A DNA stretch of 64,000 nucleotides from Pseudomonadota bacterium (GTDB lineage: Bacteria; Pseudomonadota; Gammaproteobacteria; Burkholderiales; Gallionellaceae), in NCBI GenBank assembly GCA_021821945.1, contig JAJZTF010000005.1, forward strand, positions 86,103 through 150,102, written 5' to 3'. Shown here one piece after another: positions 20,411-29,525 of the stretch; positions within the stretch are counted from its first letter, which is position 1; every line of letters begins with the position of its first letter. The notes beneath the pieces are model-generated. The model was not told the DNA's origin and did not search any database. It saw only the letters and a list, made by a program, of their open reading frames with translations. The translations under genes were made by a program, and so were the position numbers.

Positions 20411-21388
20411 TCAGACAACCTCATCCGGACGGCGGCTGCCCCGCCAGAACGCCCAGGCATCCACGCGTTCAAGCGAGCAGCGATAAAGCTGATCGGCACC
20501 CAGTACATCGAGCCTCAGCCCTGAAATCCTTCCCTGGCGCAACGCCTGCCATATTGGCTTTGCATAGCCGGCTTCAAAATCCTGCAGCGCGGCGCGCCAT
20601 GCCGGAAGATCCCCGCTCTGCAGGCTTGCTCTCAGTCCGGTGAAGACGAGCAATTCATCGCCATGCTCGCTCTGCCATGAAGGCTGCCAGGGTTTGAACG
20701 GAATGCCGGCGGATGAGGAAAGCATCTCCGTCAGCACCTCATCGGAACATGCATGGCCGAATGAAGCGCTCACCCTGGCATCCTTTCCTTCGCCCCACAA
20801 CCAGACGCTGTTGACCGCCAGTTCGCCTCCCGCCTCTCGCACTTCGTTGACAGGATGTGCAAACAACAGCATCTGCATCTCGTTGAACAGCTGACGCCAG
20901 CGCCGCTCGTCGGCTCCCCTGGGCAGATTGCCGTGGATGTTGCGAAAGGCCGCCTGCGACAGCGGCGTGGTCGCAATGTCGGGAAGACCATCCAGCCGCA
21001 CATACCAGCGGTTTGCATGCGGCGCAAAGAATTCCATGCCCTGTCCGGCAAAGTGCGCGTTGAGGCTCTTGCAGAATTCCGCCGCCTCTTCGGCGCCGAC
21101 AGGGATGTCAGGCAGCAGCACCACCTGTTCGCGCTCCAGTCTCACATGCGCGGGATCTGCGCGCATCCAGATGCCAGACGGAAGTCCGTCGTAGGATGCG
21201 CAAATCGGCGCAAGCCCGCCAGACAATCCGAAAAGCCCGCTCAACAAGGCTTCGCAGGAAACCGCGGGGTGCATCCGCATTTTTCCGCGTGCCAGCATTC
21301 TTTCCAGCGCCGGAAGTCGCAACCCCTCGCAGGCTGCAAGATCCTTGGGCAGAAACAGATCGGCGACAACCAGATGAACATTTTTCAT
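20411..21388 (-). CDS. RpfE-like / phosphoglycerate mutase-like hypothetical protein
   Basis: A 325-residue soluble protein resembling the betaproteobacterial proteins often labelled 'regulatory protein, RpfE type' or cofactor-independent phosphoglycerate mutase-like. Typical features are the N-terminal MKNVHLVVADLFLPKDL, a GLSGGLAPICA segment, and a central NEMQMLLFAHPVNE segment followed by VNSVWLWGEG. I recognise no metal-binding catalytic set, so enzyme activity is doubtful. It is divergent from lolC across a 128-base gap. Function is not established. Confidence 0.6.
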   Translation of the reverse strand: MKNVHLVVADLFLPKDLAACEGLRLPALERMLARGKMRMHPAVSCEALLSGLFGLSGGLAPICASYDGLPSGIWMRADPAHVRLEREQVVLLPDIPVGAEEAAEFCKSLNAHFAGQGMEFFAPHANRWYVRLDGLPDIATTPLSQAAFRNIHGNLPRGADERRWRQLFNEMQMLLFAHPVNEVREAGGELAVNSVWLWGEGKDARVSASFGHACSDEVLTEMLSSSAGIPFKPWQPSWQSEHGDELLVFTGLRASLQSGDLPAWRAALQDFEAGYAKPIWQALRQGRISGLRLDVLGADQLYRCSLERVDAWAFWRGSRRPDEVV

Positions 21389-21516
21389 GCGGGAAGTTTA
21401 ACCTATCCCATGATAGATCAACCAGAAAGGCTGACATCTCCTACACAAACTTTCCGCCAAAAATCAGGCAGGTTGTGGCAAACTAGCAGACTGTTCCAAT
21501 AACCCGATCATTTACC

Positions 21517-22761
21517 TTGCAACCCTACGAGCTCTTCATCGGCCTGCGCTATACGCGCGCAAAAAGGCGGAATCACTTCATCTCCTTCATCTCGCTGATC
21601 TCCATGCTGGGCATGGCGCTGGGCGTGATGGCGCTGATCGTCGTGCTGTCGGTGATGAACGGTTTCCAGAAGGAAATTCGCGCCCGCATGCTGGGCGCCA
21701 CGCCGGAACTCGAAGTGGTGGCAGACGGTGGGCGCATGGAAGACTGGCAGGGCATATTGGGCAGGATAGAAGGCAATCCCGAAGTGCGAGCCGCCGCTCC
21801 CTATGTATCCGGCCAAGGCATGCTTTCCTTCGGCCAGAGCGTCCAGGGAGTGATGATCCGGGGCATAGATCCGGCCAGGGAGGCCTCGATTACCGAACTT
21901 GCAAGCAAGGTCAAGGAAGGCTCGCTGACCGACCTCCTGCCTGGCGGATTCGGCATCGTGCTGGGTTCGGACCTCGCCCGCGCGCTGGGCGTGCGGATGA
22001 ACGACAAGATCATGCTGATCGCACCGCGGGGATCGATCACGCCGGCGGGAATGATGCCACGCCTGAAGCAATTCCGCGTGACGGGCATTTTCGAGGTCGG
22101 CATGGCGCCATACGACAACAGCCTTGCGCTCATCAACATCTCTGATGCGCAGAAGCTTTTTCAGCTGGGCGATGCCGTGACCGGCATCAGCACGAGGCTC
22201 AAGGATGTCGACCGGGCTCCCTATGTGGCAGGCGAACTGCAGCGTCTGCTTCCTCCCGACATCTACGCCAATGACTGGACGCACGCAAACAGCAACTACT
22301 TCAGCGCCGTGAAGATGGAAAAGAAAATGATGTTCATCATCCTGTCGCTGATCGTCGCGGTGGCCGCGTTCAACATCGTATCCACCCTGGTGATGGCAGT
22401 CACCGACAAGCAGGCTGACATCGCGATCTTGCGCACGCTGGGGGCATCGCCATTCAGCATCATGAAGATATTCATCGTGCAAGGCGTGGTGATCGGATTG
22501 ATAGGCACGCTGGCAGGCAGCATCTCGGGGATCGTGCTGGCGCTCAATCTCGACGTGGTCGTGCCCTTCATCGAACACCTTTTCGGCGTGCAGTTTCTGT
22601 CCAAGGACGTGTATTACATCAGCGAACTGCCCTCGGATCTGCGCTACCACGAAGTCATGCTGGTGTCGGGCATCTCCTTTCTGATCAGCCTGATCGCCAC
22701 CATTTACCCGAGCTATCGTGCATCCCAGACACAACCGGCAGAGGCGTTGCGCTATGAGTGA
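21517..22761 (+). CDS. lolC: Lipoprotein-releasing ABC transporter permease LolC/E
   Basis: Inner-membrane permease of the LolCDE complex that releases outer-membrane lipoproteins to LolA. Start is TTG at 21517 (family N-terminus [17 protein letters not shown]); no ATG precedes it in frame. A first membrane helix at about 25-50 is followed by a large periplasmic MacB-like domain and three C-terminal helices (about 265-400), with the typical ending [10 protein letters not shown]. In many betaproteobacteria a single LolC/E-type protein (LolF) forms the homodimer; no second permease gene is seen here. It overlaps lolD by 8 bases. Confidence 0.93.
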   Translation: MQPYELFIGLRYTRAKRRNHFISFISLISMLGMALGVMALIVVLSVMNGFQKEIRARMLGATPELEVVADGGRMEDWQGILGRIEGNPEVRAAAPYVSGQGMLSFGQSVQGVMIRGIDPAREASITELASKVKEGSLTDLLPGGFGIVLGSDLARALGVRMNDKIMLIAPRGSITPAGMMPRLKQFRVTGIFEVGMAPYDNSLALINISDAQKLFQLGDAVTGISTRLKDVDRAPYVAGELQRLLPPDIYANDWTHANSNYFSAVKMEKKMMFIILSLIVAVAAFNIVSTLVMAVTDKQADIAILRTLGASPFSIMKIFIVQGVVIGLIGTLAGSISGIVLALNLDVVVPFIEHLFGVQFLSKDVYYISELPSDLRYHEVMLVSGISFLISLIATIYPSYRASQTQPAEALRYE

Positions 22762-23485
22762 CAACAGGATTGGGAACCAGGAATTGAAAAGCGGGCAAGT
22801 GATCGCCTGCCGCGACCTCTGCAAGACCTATTTGCTGGGCAAGCTTGAAGTGCCCGTGCTGAAGAGCGTCACCTTAACGGTTGAACGCGGCGAGCGCATC
22901 GCGATCGTCGGCGCATCGGGCTCGGGCAAGAGCACTCTGCTGCATCTTCTGGGCGGCCTGGACAATGCGACCAGCGGCAGCGTGCAGATTCTGGGGCAGG
23001 AAGTGGAGAAAATGAATGAAGTGCAGAGGGGAAGAATCCGCAACCAGTCTTTGGGTTTCGTCTATCAGTTCCACCATCTGCTGCCGGAATTCACCGCGCT
23101 GGAAAACGTCTCGATGCCACTTCTGATACGCGGCATGAAGCGCAAGGATGCCGCCCCCATAGCCTCCTCGATGCTCGAAAGAGTCGGACTCGCGCACCGC
23201 ATCCACCATCTGCCCGCGGAACTCTCGGGAGGAGAGCGCCAAAGAGCCGCGGTCGCGCGCGCCCTGGTCACGAGGCCCGCCTGCGTGCTGGCGGACGAGC
23301 CCACCGGAAATCTCGACAGGAAAAGCGCAGAGCTCCTGTTCGACCTGATGCAGCAGTTGAACGAGGAACTGGGCACGAGCTTCATCGTCGTCACCCATGA
23401 TCTTGGGCTTGCCTCGCGCATGCAAAAAAGCCTGCAGCTGATCGATGGCAGCATCAACGGCGCCTCTTCCTGCCTTGCCACCTGA
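22754..23485 (+). CDS. lolD: Lipoprotein-releasing ABC transporter ATPase LolD
   Basis: ATPase subunit of the Lol complex. I chose ATG 22754, overlapping the end of lolC, giving 243 residues. The Walker A motif is GASGSGKST, the signature LSGGERQR and Walker [13 protein letters not shown]. The Q-loop region reads [18 protein letters not shown], typical of LolD. Its last 32 bases overlap the end of the DUF2062 gene on the other strand, an unusual convergent overlap but with both reading frames intact. Confidence 0.95.
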   Translation: MSDNRIGNQELKSGQVIACRDLCKTYLLGKLEVPVLKSVTLTVERGERIAIVGASGSGKSTLLHLLGGLDNATSGSVQILGQEVEKMNEVQRGRIRNQSLGFVYQFHHLLPEFTALENVSMPLLIRGMKRKDAAPIASSMLERVGLAHRIHHLPAELSGGERQRAAVARALVTRPACVLADEPTGNLDRKSAELLFDLMQQLNEELGTSFIVVTHDLGLASRMQKSLQLIDGSINGASSCLAT

Positions 23486-23972
23486 TCACGACGAAAACTC
23501 TCCAGGCAACCCGCACGGCCAGATAGCCCATGATCGAGAGACTTATTCCCAGAAGCGGCAAACCGAACAAAAGCGGCTTGCCCAAACCCGTAAGCCAGCT
23601 CCACAATCCATCGGCATGCAGGCTGGGGAAGGCATGCGGCACGTCCTTCAATGCAGATCCCTCGACCCACATGCCTATCCGGTAGGCCAGAAGATAAATC
23701 GGCACGATGGTGAAGGGATTGGTGTAGAGCGTGGTAAACAGCGCAACGGGCAGATTGACGCGGAACAGCACCGCCAGCAGGGCCGCGCTCAGCATCTGCA
23801 GCGGCCCGGGTATCAGGCCGCAAAACAGGCCGACAGCAACGCCGCCCGCGACAGCGCGCCGATGCAGATGCCAGAGATTGGGGTTTTTCAGCCAGCTACC
23901 GAAAGGCTTGAGCCACCGGCTTTCCCTGACTGTGTCGTGATCCGGCAAAAACCTGCGCAGAAAGTTTTTCAT
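23454..23972 (-). CDS. DUF2062 membrane protein
   Basis: A 172-residue inner-membrane protein with two or three hydrophobic helices. The DUF2062 hallmarks are visible: [40 protein letters not shown] and [12 protein letters not shown]. The molecular role of this family is unknown. Its 3' end overlaps lolD by 32 bases on the opposite strand. The upstream neighbour, 42 bases away on the same strand, is a small coiled-coil protein. Confidence 0.85.
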   Translation of the reverse strand: MKNFLRRFLPDHDTVRESRWLKPFGSWLKNPNLWHLHRRAVAGGVAVGLFCGLIPGPLQMLSAALLAVLFRVNLPVALFTTLYTNPFTIVPIYLLAYRIGMWVEGSALKDVPHAFPSLHADGLWSWLTGLGKPLLFGLPLLGISLSIMGYLAVRVAWRVFVVIRWQGRKRRR

Positions 23973-24014
23973 GACCCATTCTACGCATAGCCGGCAATTT
24001 GTTCAGCAAAGCGT

Positions 24015-24305
24015 TCATGCAGCGCTTAAACGCTCTTTCCACTTGCCATCGATGACATGCAGCGGTATCGCATGGTCGGGAAGCTTCTTGAGCTTTGCCA
24101 ACTCCTGCTGCGCAGCCGCAAGCTTGTCGCAAAGCGTCGCATTGCATGCCTCGAGCGAGGCGATGCGCTTTAGCAGATGCGCGGTGCGCTGTTCCACTTT
24201 CTCTTCAAGATAATAGCGGTGCTCGTGCAGCTCCGCCATCAATTCCTTGTACATGATTTCGCTGATAAACGGCCTGACCCCGGATTCATCTCCATTCAAC
24301 ATCAT
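24015..24305 (-). CDS. Small coiled-coil hypothetical protein
   Basis: Unrecognised 96-residue protein. The start is ATG 24305, preceded by a strong GGAGGG ribosome-binding site at correct spacing; the frame also extends to a GTG at 24356. The centre (about residues 20-75) is helical and charged (ELMAELHEHRYYLEEKVEQR, CDKLAAAQQELAKLKK), consistent with a coiled coil of dimerising type. No membrane segment or signal. A large inverted repeat lies upstream at 24351-24400. Function unknown. Confidence 0.7.
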   Translation of the reverse strand: MMLNGDESGVRPFISEIMYKELMAELHEHRYYLEEKVEQRTAHLLKRIASLEACNATLCDKLAAAQQELAKLKKLPDHAIPLHVIDGKWKERLSAA

Positions 24306-24350
24306 CTTGCCCTCCGCTAGATTTTCCCACAAGGATTTTTGGAACTGACA

Positions 24351-24400
24351 GATCACAAAACCTGATCAACATAACACGATGAGGTTACAGTTTTGTGATC
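24351..24400. repeat. Perfect 11-bp inverted repeat, 28 bases apart, upstream of the coiled-coil gene
   Basis: GATCACAAAAC at 24351-24361 is matched by its exact reverse complement GTTTTGTGATC at 24390-24400. The repeat can be read as a long hairpin, a pair of operator half-sites about four helical turns apart, or the ends of a very small element. No T tract follows on either strand, which argues against a simple terminator. Confidence 0.55.
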
Positions 24401-24458
24401 GAAACATGCATGCGACCACGGGAGGAAGGAAGAAGTTCAATGGCCGGAGTGAATGCAA

Positions 24459-24490
24459 GAAGCCCGGCATGAAGCCGGGCTTCCCGAGGA
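24459..24490 (-). terminator. Rho-independent-type terminator of efp
   Basis: A 10-bp perfect stem (GAAGCCCGGC at 24459-24468 with GCCGGGCTTC at 24474-24483) with a 5-base loop, starting 24 bases past the efp stop on the minus strand and followed there by a modest T-containing stretch (TTGCATT). It probably ends the earP-efp transcript. Confidence 0.7.
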
Positions 24491-24506
24491 AAAAGCCTGT
24501 GCCCGC

Positions 24507-25061
24507 TCAGGCGCGCTTCTTGAACTCGTTGGTGCGGGTGTCGATCTCGATCTTGTCGCCGATTTCGATGAATGCCGCAACCGGCAGCTCGAATCCGCCG
24601 GTGATCTTGGCAGGCTTCATCACCTTGCCGGATGTGTCGCCACGCACCGCAGGCTCGGTGTAGATCACTTCCCTGACGATGGTGTTGGGGAGTTCGACCG
24701 AGATCGCCTTGTCGTTGTAGAAGACGACTTCGCAGGGCATGCCGTCTTCGATGTAGTTGATCGCATCGCCCATGCTTTCCGCTTCGATCTCGTACTGGTT
24801 GTACTCCTCGTCCATGAACACGTACATCGGCTCGGCAAAATAGGAATAGGTGCATTCCTTGCGATCCAGTATGATCTGGTCGAACTTGTCGTCCGCGCTG
24901 TAGACCGCTTCCTTGCCGGCTTCCGTCAGCAGGTTTTTCATCTTCATCTTGACCACCGAACCGTTGCGGCCGGAACGGCTGTATTCCGCCTTCAGGATCA
25001 CCATCGGGTCGGAACCGACCATGATGACGTTGCCCGCGCGCAATTCTTGTGCTGTTTTCAT
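24507..25061 (-). CDS. efp: Translation elongation factor P, arginine type
   Basis: Relieves ribosome stalling at polyproline runs. The 184-residue length is normal and the three beta-barrel domains are intact. At the tip of domain I the modified position is Arg32 in [11 protein letters not shown], not the Lys34 of the E. coli type. This marks it as an EF-P activated by arginine rhamnosylation. The gene for the modifying enzyme, earP, lies immediately upstream (13-base gap) and the two are likely cotranscribed. Confidence 0.96.
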   Translation of the reverse strand: MKTAQELRAGNVIMVGSDPMVILKAEYSRSGRNGSVVKMKMKNLLTEAGKEAVYSADDKFDQIILDRKECTYSYFAEPMYVFMDEEYNQYEIEAESMGDAINYIEDGMPCEVVFYNDKAISVELPNTIVREVIYTEPAVRGDTSGKVMKPAKITGGFELPVAAFIEIGDKIEIDTRTNEFKKRA

Positions 25062-25074
25062 GTTTACTGCCCTT

Positions 25075-26214
25075 CTATTTGAAGGCGCGCATTGTACCGA
25101 TTTCCTGAAAATAATCCAGCAAATTCAAAGCAAGGTTGTTTTCCGACAATTCGTCGGCCCAGGCCATAGCGCACCTTTCCAATTCAGCCCGGGCGGATAA
25201 AAATTCACTCCATGCATGGACCATCGAATGCCCATTTCCGTTCCAGGCTTCCCAAAATTTCCGCATCGCTTCCGCCCCGTCCACTGTAAGTCGTCCGCAA
25301 TAGCGGTCCAGGAAGGCCTCGAGCTTGACCCAGTGCACTCCGTCTTGCTGGGGATAGATCTGCCAAACGAAGGGCTTCCCGGCCCACTGGGCGCGCACGA
25401 ACGAATCCTCCCCCCGCACGAAGTTGATGTCGCATGCCCAGAGCAGTTCGTCATACTTCTCCTGCTCGAAGAAAGGCAGCACGGCAACCTGCAGATTGCC
25501 CGTCGCATCACCATATTCCGCGATATAGCGCCTGACCTGGGGCAGGATGCGCCCTTCCGGCACCAGGCACAATATTTTCTGCGAACCCTTTGCCCAGGCA
25601 TCGAAAAGATCAAAAAGCGCGGCATTCTCGTAGGAAAACAGGGAGACCCTGAGCGTGCCTTCGAGAGGGACCTCCATTTTCAGTTCGTTCCAGAAATTCT
25701 CCAGACCCCGCCTCAGGAACGCATCTCTTTTTGCAAAAAGGCCGCTTTCCAGTATCAGGCCGCCTGTCTTTTTGGTGAACCCGGGGAAAAAGAAATGCCG
25801 GGTCAGGGGTGGCCTGGGGGATGGCAGCTTGTGACAACCCTCAACCCAGTCTTCCGCCGAGAGATATTCGAGGTTGATCCAGACATGGGATGTATCCATT
25901 TGGGCGATATAAGGTTCCGGAAGCATGCAGGAAAACGTCTCTATCACGAGATCTGAAGGGTTGACCTTCGGAAATTCCCCGCCCCACAGCCTCACTTCCA
26001 CCCCGCGGCAGCGCTGGACATCGAGTGCAGCGTCTGCCTCCGGACAGAGCATGGAGAGACTTTTCAAGTCATCTACCCACAGCCTGACAGCAAGGCCAAA
26101 CTCGTTTGCAAGCTGGCGGGCAAGGCGCCAGCAGACACCGATATCGCCATAGTTGTCGACCACCCTGCAGAAGATGTCGCATGAATATCTTTTCAATTGA
26201 CCGACCCGCCTCAA
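25075..26214 (-). CDS. earP: EF-P Arg32 rhamnosyltransferase
   Basis: GT-B-fold inverting glycosyltransferase that adds rhamnose from TDP-rhamnose to EF-P Arg32. N-terminal [20 protein letters not shown] holds the conserved Asp region, and the C-terminal half holds [20 protein letters not shown] with the conserved Glu region that binds nucleotide sugar. There is no ATG ahead of the conserved N-terminus: starts are TTG at 26214 or TTG at 26196, which leave 379 or 373 residues. It lies directly upstream of an efp with Arg at position 32, which supports the assignment. Confidence 0.93.
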   Translation of the reverse strand: MRRVGQLKRYSCDIFCRVVDNYGDIGVCWRLARQLANEFGLAVRLWVDDLKSLSMLCPEADAALDVQRCRGVEVRLWGGEFPKVNPSDLVIETFSCMLPEPYIAQMDTSHVWINLEYLSAEDWVEGCHKLPSPRPPLTRHFFFPGFTKKTGGLILESGLFAKRDAFLRRGLENFWNELKMEVPLEGTLRVSLFSYENAALFDLFDAWAKGSQKILCLVPEGRILPQVRRYIAEYGDATGNLQVAVLPFFEQEKYDELLWACDINFVRGEDSFVRAQWAGKPFVWQIYPQQDGVHWVKLEAFLDRYCGRLTVDGAEAMRKFWEAWNGNGHSMVHAWSEFLSARAELERCAMAWADELSENNLALNLLDYFQEIGTMRAFK

Positions 26215-26260
26215 GAAGGCAACCGTTCGTCTGCTTCAGGACCGTTCATCGCCACCCTGC

Positions 26261-26278
26261 AACCTGTCATGTCAGGTT
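26261..26278. promoter_or_regulatory. 18-base near-palindrome upstream of earP
   Basis: AACCTG/CAGGTT half-sites flank a central CATG with two mismatched bases, a shape typical of a dimeric repressor operator. It lies about 50 bases ahead of the earP start. No known consensus was recognised. Confidence 0.3.
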
Positions 26279-26360
26279 CATGACCGCTTGTTGGATGGAA
26301 GACCTTGTGCCATTGACCAGCAAGCTGCCAGGAAGGAGAATCCACCCACACCCCCGAAGT

Positions 26361-26401
26361 CCGCGTTGTTCTCCCCCTCCGGAACAGCGCGGCATTTTTT
26401 T
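26361..26401 (+). terminator. Plus-strand intrinsic terminator with no plus-strand gene before it
   Basis: An 11-bp stem (26361-26371 with 26382-26392, one G-U pair on the plus strand) is followed after CA by seven T residues at 26395-26401. On the minus strand the hairpin has an A/C mismatch and no T tract, so the terminator is built for plus-strand RNA. Both neighbouring genes (earP and the aldolase) are on the minus strand. It may end a small RNA or antisense transcript starting in 26215-26360. Confidence 0.6.
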
Positions 26402-27041
26402 ATTCCCTGGGTTTTCCATAAGTCGAAAAACGGTTCAGCGCGTCGGCGAATTCCTCCTGGCTCAGCAAGACGGGCTCGCCCACGGAAAGCGCGCGCATGT
26501 ATAGCTCGCAAAGGTTCTCGACCTCCACGGTGTTCCTGAACGCCTCATCCATATCCTTGCCTGCCGCAATCATGCCGTGGTTTGCCAACAGGCAAGCCTT
26601 GCGGTCCCTCATCGCAAGCAGGGCATTGTCAGACAGGGCCTGAGTGCCGAAGGTCGCATACTTCGCACAGCGCAGGCTGTCCCCGCCCAGCAGCGCCAGC
26701 ATGTAGTGGAATGGCGGAATGTCCCGTCTCAGGCAGGCAAGCGAGGTTGCCGCATTGGAATGCGTATGGATGACCGCATTGAATTCAACACGCCCCGCAT
26801 AGATGTCGCGATGGAACAGCCATTCCGAGGAAGGCTTCCAGCGCCCGCGCGGCTCACCCGAAAGATTCACGAACACGATGTCTTCTTCGGTCAGCCCTTC
26901 CGCGCCGAAGCCGGATGGCGTGATCAGAAAGCCGTCTTCAAACCTGACGCTGAGATTCCCGGCGCTTCCGTGGCTAAGCCCCATGGAATCGAGCCGCCTG
27001 GTCATGCGCACGAGTTCTGCGCGCAGTTCATTTTCCATCAT
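26400..27041 (-). CDS. Class II aldolase family protein, probable 5-(methylthio)ribulose-1-phosphate aldolase
   Basis: A 213-residue class II (zinc) aldolase/adducin-fold enzyme. Metal ligands are visible in VIHTHSNAATSL and LLANHGMIAAG, and the catalytic Glu region in SSEWLFHRDIY. It follows mtnA with an ATGA overlap in an mtnP-apt-mtnA-aldolase operon. This context matches the DHAP shunt (Ald2 of Rhodospirillum rubrum), which splits methylthioribulose-1-phosphate to DHAP and an aldehyde. MtnB of the classical methionine salvage pathway belongs to the same fold, but no mtnC or mtnD is nearby. The start has two tandem ATGs. Confidence 0.75.
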   Translation of the reverse strand: MMENELRAELVRMTRRLDSMGLSHGSAGNLSVRFEDGFLITPSGFGAEGLTEEDIVFVNLSGEPRGRWKPSSEWLFHRDIYAGRVEFNAVIHTHSNAATSLACLRRDIPPFHYMLALLGGDSLRCAKYATFGTQALSDNALLAMRDRKACLLANHGMIAAGKDMDEAFRNTVEVENLCELYMRALSVGEPVLLSQEEFADALNRFSTYGKPRE

Positions 27042-28120
27042 CTTCCCTCCAATTGCTCGCGAATCATGCCTTCATCAGGCGCCACCACTCCCCGCTCCGT
27101 GATCAGTCCGCTCACGAGCCTTGCCGGCGTCACGTCGAACGCAGGATTCGCAGCTTTGGCACCCAGGGGCGCGATGCGCATGCGGCGGATTTCCCCGTCG
27201 TCGCAGAGCCCGGACATGTAACACACCTCGTCCTCCCCCCGCTCCTCTATGGGAATCTCCCTGATTCCATCGCTCATTGCCGGATCCAGCGTCGGACCCG
27301 GCATCGCCACATAGAAGGGCACCCCGTTGTCATGTGCCGCAAGCGCTTTGAGATAGGTTCCTATCTTGTTGCAGACATCCCCTCTTGCCGTCACGCGATC
27401 CGCGCCCACGATCACCATGTCCACGAGGCCGTGCTGCATCAGATGCCCGCCCGCATTGTCCACGATCACCGTGTGCGGCACGCCGTGCTGCATGAGTTCC
27501 CATGCAGTAAGGCTCGCCCCCTGGTTGCGCGGGCGCGTCTCGTCAACCCAGACATGCAGGTCAATGCCCGCATCGAATGCGGCATACACGGGGGCCAGGG
27601 CCGTGCCCCAGTCGACCGTCGCAAGCCAGCCTGCATTGCAGTGCGTGAGCATGTTTACCGTCGAGCCCTTTTTCCTGTGCAAGTTCTGAATCAGCTCAAG
27701 GCCATGCCTTCCGATGGATGCATTGATTTCGACATCCTCGTCGGCAATCCGCCGCGCTTCATTCCATGCGGCATGAGCCCGCTCCCCTTCCGGCAATGGT
27801 GACAGCAGCGCGCGCATGCGTTCCACGGCCCATTTCAGATTGACCGCAGTGGGCCTCGCCTTCACCAGCAGGTCGCAGCTCGCCTTGAGTGCCGCATCGG
27901 ATGCATGGTGCTGCATCGACAGGGCCACACCATAAGCCCCGGTCACGCCGATCAGCGGCGCACCCCTGACCTGCATCCCGCGTATCGCACGCTCGGCATC
28001 GCGCATGTTCTCGAGGCGCAAAGTCACGAACTCGTGCGGCAGCCTGGTCTGATCGATGATCTCCACTGCGCCGCCGGCGGTTTCCCAGATGGTGCGATAC
28101 GGAATTCCCCTGACTTTCAT
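27038..28120 (-). CDS. mtnA: 5-methylthioribose-1-phosphate isomerase
   Basis: Converts methylthioribose-1-phosphate to methylthioribulose-1-phosphate. The ATG at 28120 gives the usual N-terminus MKVRGIPYRTIWE and 360 residues; the frame extends further upstream inside apt without similarity. Family segments are MQVRGAPLIGVTGAYG, LTHCNAGWLATVDWGTAL with the catalytic Cys, and VGADRVTARGDVCNKIGTY with the catalytic Asp. Overlaps are ATGA type on both sides, with apt upstream and the aldolase downstream. Confidence 0.93.
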   Translation of the reverse strand: MKVRGIPYRTIWETAGGAVEIIDQTRLPHEFVTLRLENMRDAERAIRGMQVRGAPLIGVTGAYGVALSMQHHASDAALKASCDLLVKARPTAVNLKWAVERMRALLSPLPEGERAHAAWNEARRIADEDVEINASIGRHGLELIQNLHRKKGSTVNMLTHCNAGWLATVDWGTALAPVYAAFDAGIDLHVWVDETRPRNQGASLTAWELMQHGVPHTVIVDNAGGHLMQHGLVDMVIVGADRVTARGDVCNKIGTYLKALAAHDNGVPFYVAMPGPTLDPAMSDGIREIPIEERGEDEVCYMSGLCDDGEIRRMRIAPLGAKAANPAFDVTPARLVSGLITERGVVAPDEGMIREQLEGR

Positions 28121-28647
28121 CACTCTCCCTCGAACTCGCAGAGGGCAAAAACCTTGTGCCCGTGTTTTTCGAGCCGTGCCCGCCCGCCTATGTCCGGCAG
28201 GTCGATCACGAAACAGCATTCAACAACGATGCCGCCCATGTCCTCGATCAGCTTCACCGCGGCTTCGGCCGTGCCTCCGGTTGCGATCAGGTCATCGACC
28301 AGCAATACACGCTCGCCTTTCTGTATCGCATCCACATGCATCTCGATGCGGTCCGTTCCATATTCGAGCTGATAATCCCGTCCCACCGTCTCTGCAGGCA
28401 GCTTGCCGCGCTTTCTGATCGGCACGAAGCCGACACCCAGTTCATAGGCAACAGGGGAGCCTACGATGAATCCGCGCGATTCGATGCCGGCCACCTTGTC
28501 GATTTTGAGATGCTTGTAGCGCGCGACGATCTCGTTGATCGTGGTGCGCAAACCCACAGGATCCTTGAGCAGGGTGGTGATGTCGCGGAACATGATCCCC
28601 TGGTGAGGATAATGCGGAACGGTTCTTATGCGTGATTTGATGGGCAT
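28120..28647 (-). CDS. apt: Adenine phosphoribosyltransferase
   Basis: Salvages adenine to AMP using PRPP. The 175-residue protein has the PRPP-binding motif VLLVDDLIATGGTA and the N-terminal PHQGIMFRDITTLLKDP region. The operon context is sensible: the upstream MTA phosphorylase releases adenine, which Apt recaptures, while MtnA handles the sugar phosphate. It starts 6 bases after the mtnP stop and its stop overlaps the mtnA start. Confidence 0.96.
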   Translation of the reverse strand: MPIKSRIRTVPHYPHQGIMFRDITTLLKDPVGLRTTINEIVARYKHLKIDKVAGIESRGFIVGSPVAYELGVGFVPIRKRGKLPAETVGRDYQLEYGTDRIEMHVDAIQKGERVLLVDDLIATGGTAEAAVKLIEDMGGIVVECCFVIDLPDIGGRARLEKHGHKVFALCEFEGE

Positions 28648-28653
28648 GATAAG

Positions 28654-29523
28654 TCAGGAAGAGGATTTGAGGACTCGGCCTGCAACGGCGGAGAGTTTTT
28701 TTATCATCGCGGGATCGCGCGCTTCGGGCGCGGTCAGGATAGCATATTGCAGCGCGGACCGGCATGCGCATCCAGACGCAGCCTCATCGCCCGACACCTG
28801 CACCGAAACCTCCCTGACCAGGGAACGCGCGCGGTCGGCATTGGCAAGCAGCACCTTCACGATTGCATCCACCGTCACGTTGTCGTGATCGGGATGCCAG
28901 CAGTCGTAATCCGTCACCATCGCAACCGAGGCATAACACATCTCCGCCTCCCTCGCGAGCTTCGCCTCGGGCATGTTGGTCATGCCGATCACATCGCACT
29001 GCCAGCTTCTGTAAAGCGCCGATTCTGCGAGCGTGGAAAACTGCATTCCTTCCATCACGAGATAGGTGCCGCCCTGCACGGCGCGTATGCCGATGCGCGT
29101 CGCAGCCTCATGAAGATGCCTGCCAAGGCGGCTGCATACCGGATGCGCCATCGAGACATGAGCGACCAGCCCCGAGCCAAAAAAGCTCTTCTCGCGCGCG
29201 AAGGTGCGGTCTATGAACTGGTCGACGATCACGAATGTGCCTGGCGCAAGATCCTCCCTCAAAGATCCGACCGCGCTGACTGAAACGATGTCGGTCACCC
29301 CCAGGCGCTTCAATGCGTCGATGTTTGCCCGGTAATTGATGTCGGAGGGGGAGATGCGATGTCCCCGCCCGTGGCGCGGCAGGAATGCAATCGGGTTGCC
29401 TGCCAGACTGGCCAGCAGCACCTCGTCCGAAGGCTCGCCGAAGGGCGAATCCGTCCTGATCCAGCGCGCATCTTCCAGCCCCTCGATATCGTAGACACCG
29501 CTACCGCCTATCACTCCCAGCAT
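28654..29523 (-). CDS. mtnP: S-methyl-5'-thioadenosine phosphorylase
   Basis: Phosphorolyses methylthioadenosine (MTA) to adenine and methylthioribose-1-phosphate. I chose ATG 29523 (MLGVIGGSGVYDIEGL), the family N-terminus; the open frame upstream runs through the PilZ gene and is a shadow. The 289-residue protein has the segments LPRHGRGHRISPSDINYRAN and MEGMQFSTLAESALYRSW, and IGMTNMPEAKLAREAEMCYA. It starts 2 bases after the PilZ gene and begins the MTA salvage genes. Confidence 0.93.
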   Translation of the reverse strand: MLGVIGGSGVYDIEGLEDARWIRTDSPFGEPSDEVLLASLAGNPIAFLPRHGRGHRISPSDINYRANIDALKRLGVTDIVSVSAVGSLREDLAPGTFVIVDQFIDRTFAREKSFFGSGLVAHVSMAHPVCSRLGRHLHEAATRIGIRAVQGGTYLVMEGMQFSTLAESALYRSWQCDVIGMTNMPEAKLAREAEMCYASVAMVTDYDCWHPDHDNVTVDAIVKVLLANADRARSLVREVSVQVSGDEAASGCACRSALQYAILTAPEARDPAMIKKLSAVAGRVLKSSS

Positions 29524-29525
29524 GG

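Noticed and set aside
26400..27041. Naming the class II aldolase MtnB outright
   Set aside because: The fold alone cannot separate dehydratase from aldolase; the absence of mtnC and mtnD and the mtnP-apt-mtnA context favour the aldolase.
29524..29525. Possible SAM-type riboswitch ahead of mtnP
   Set aside because: Only two bases separate the PilZ gene and mtnP, so no leader exists there.
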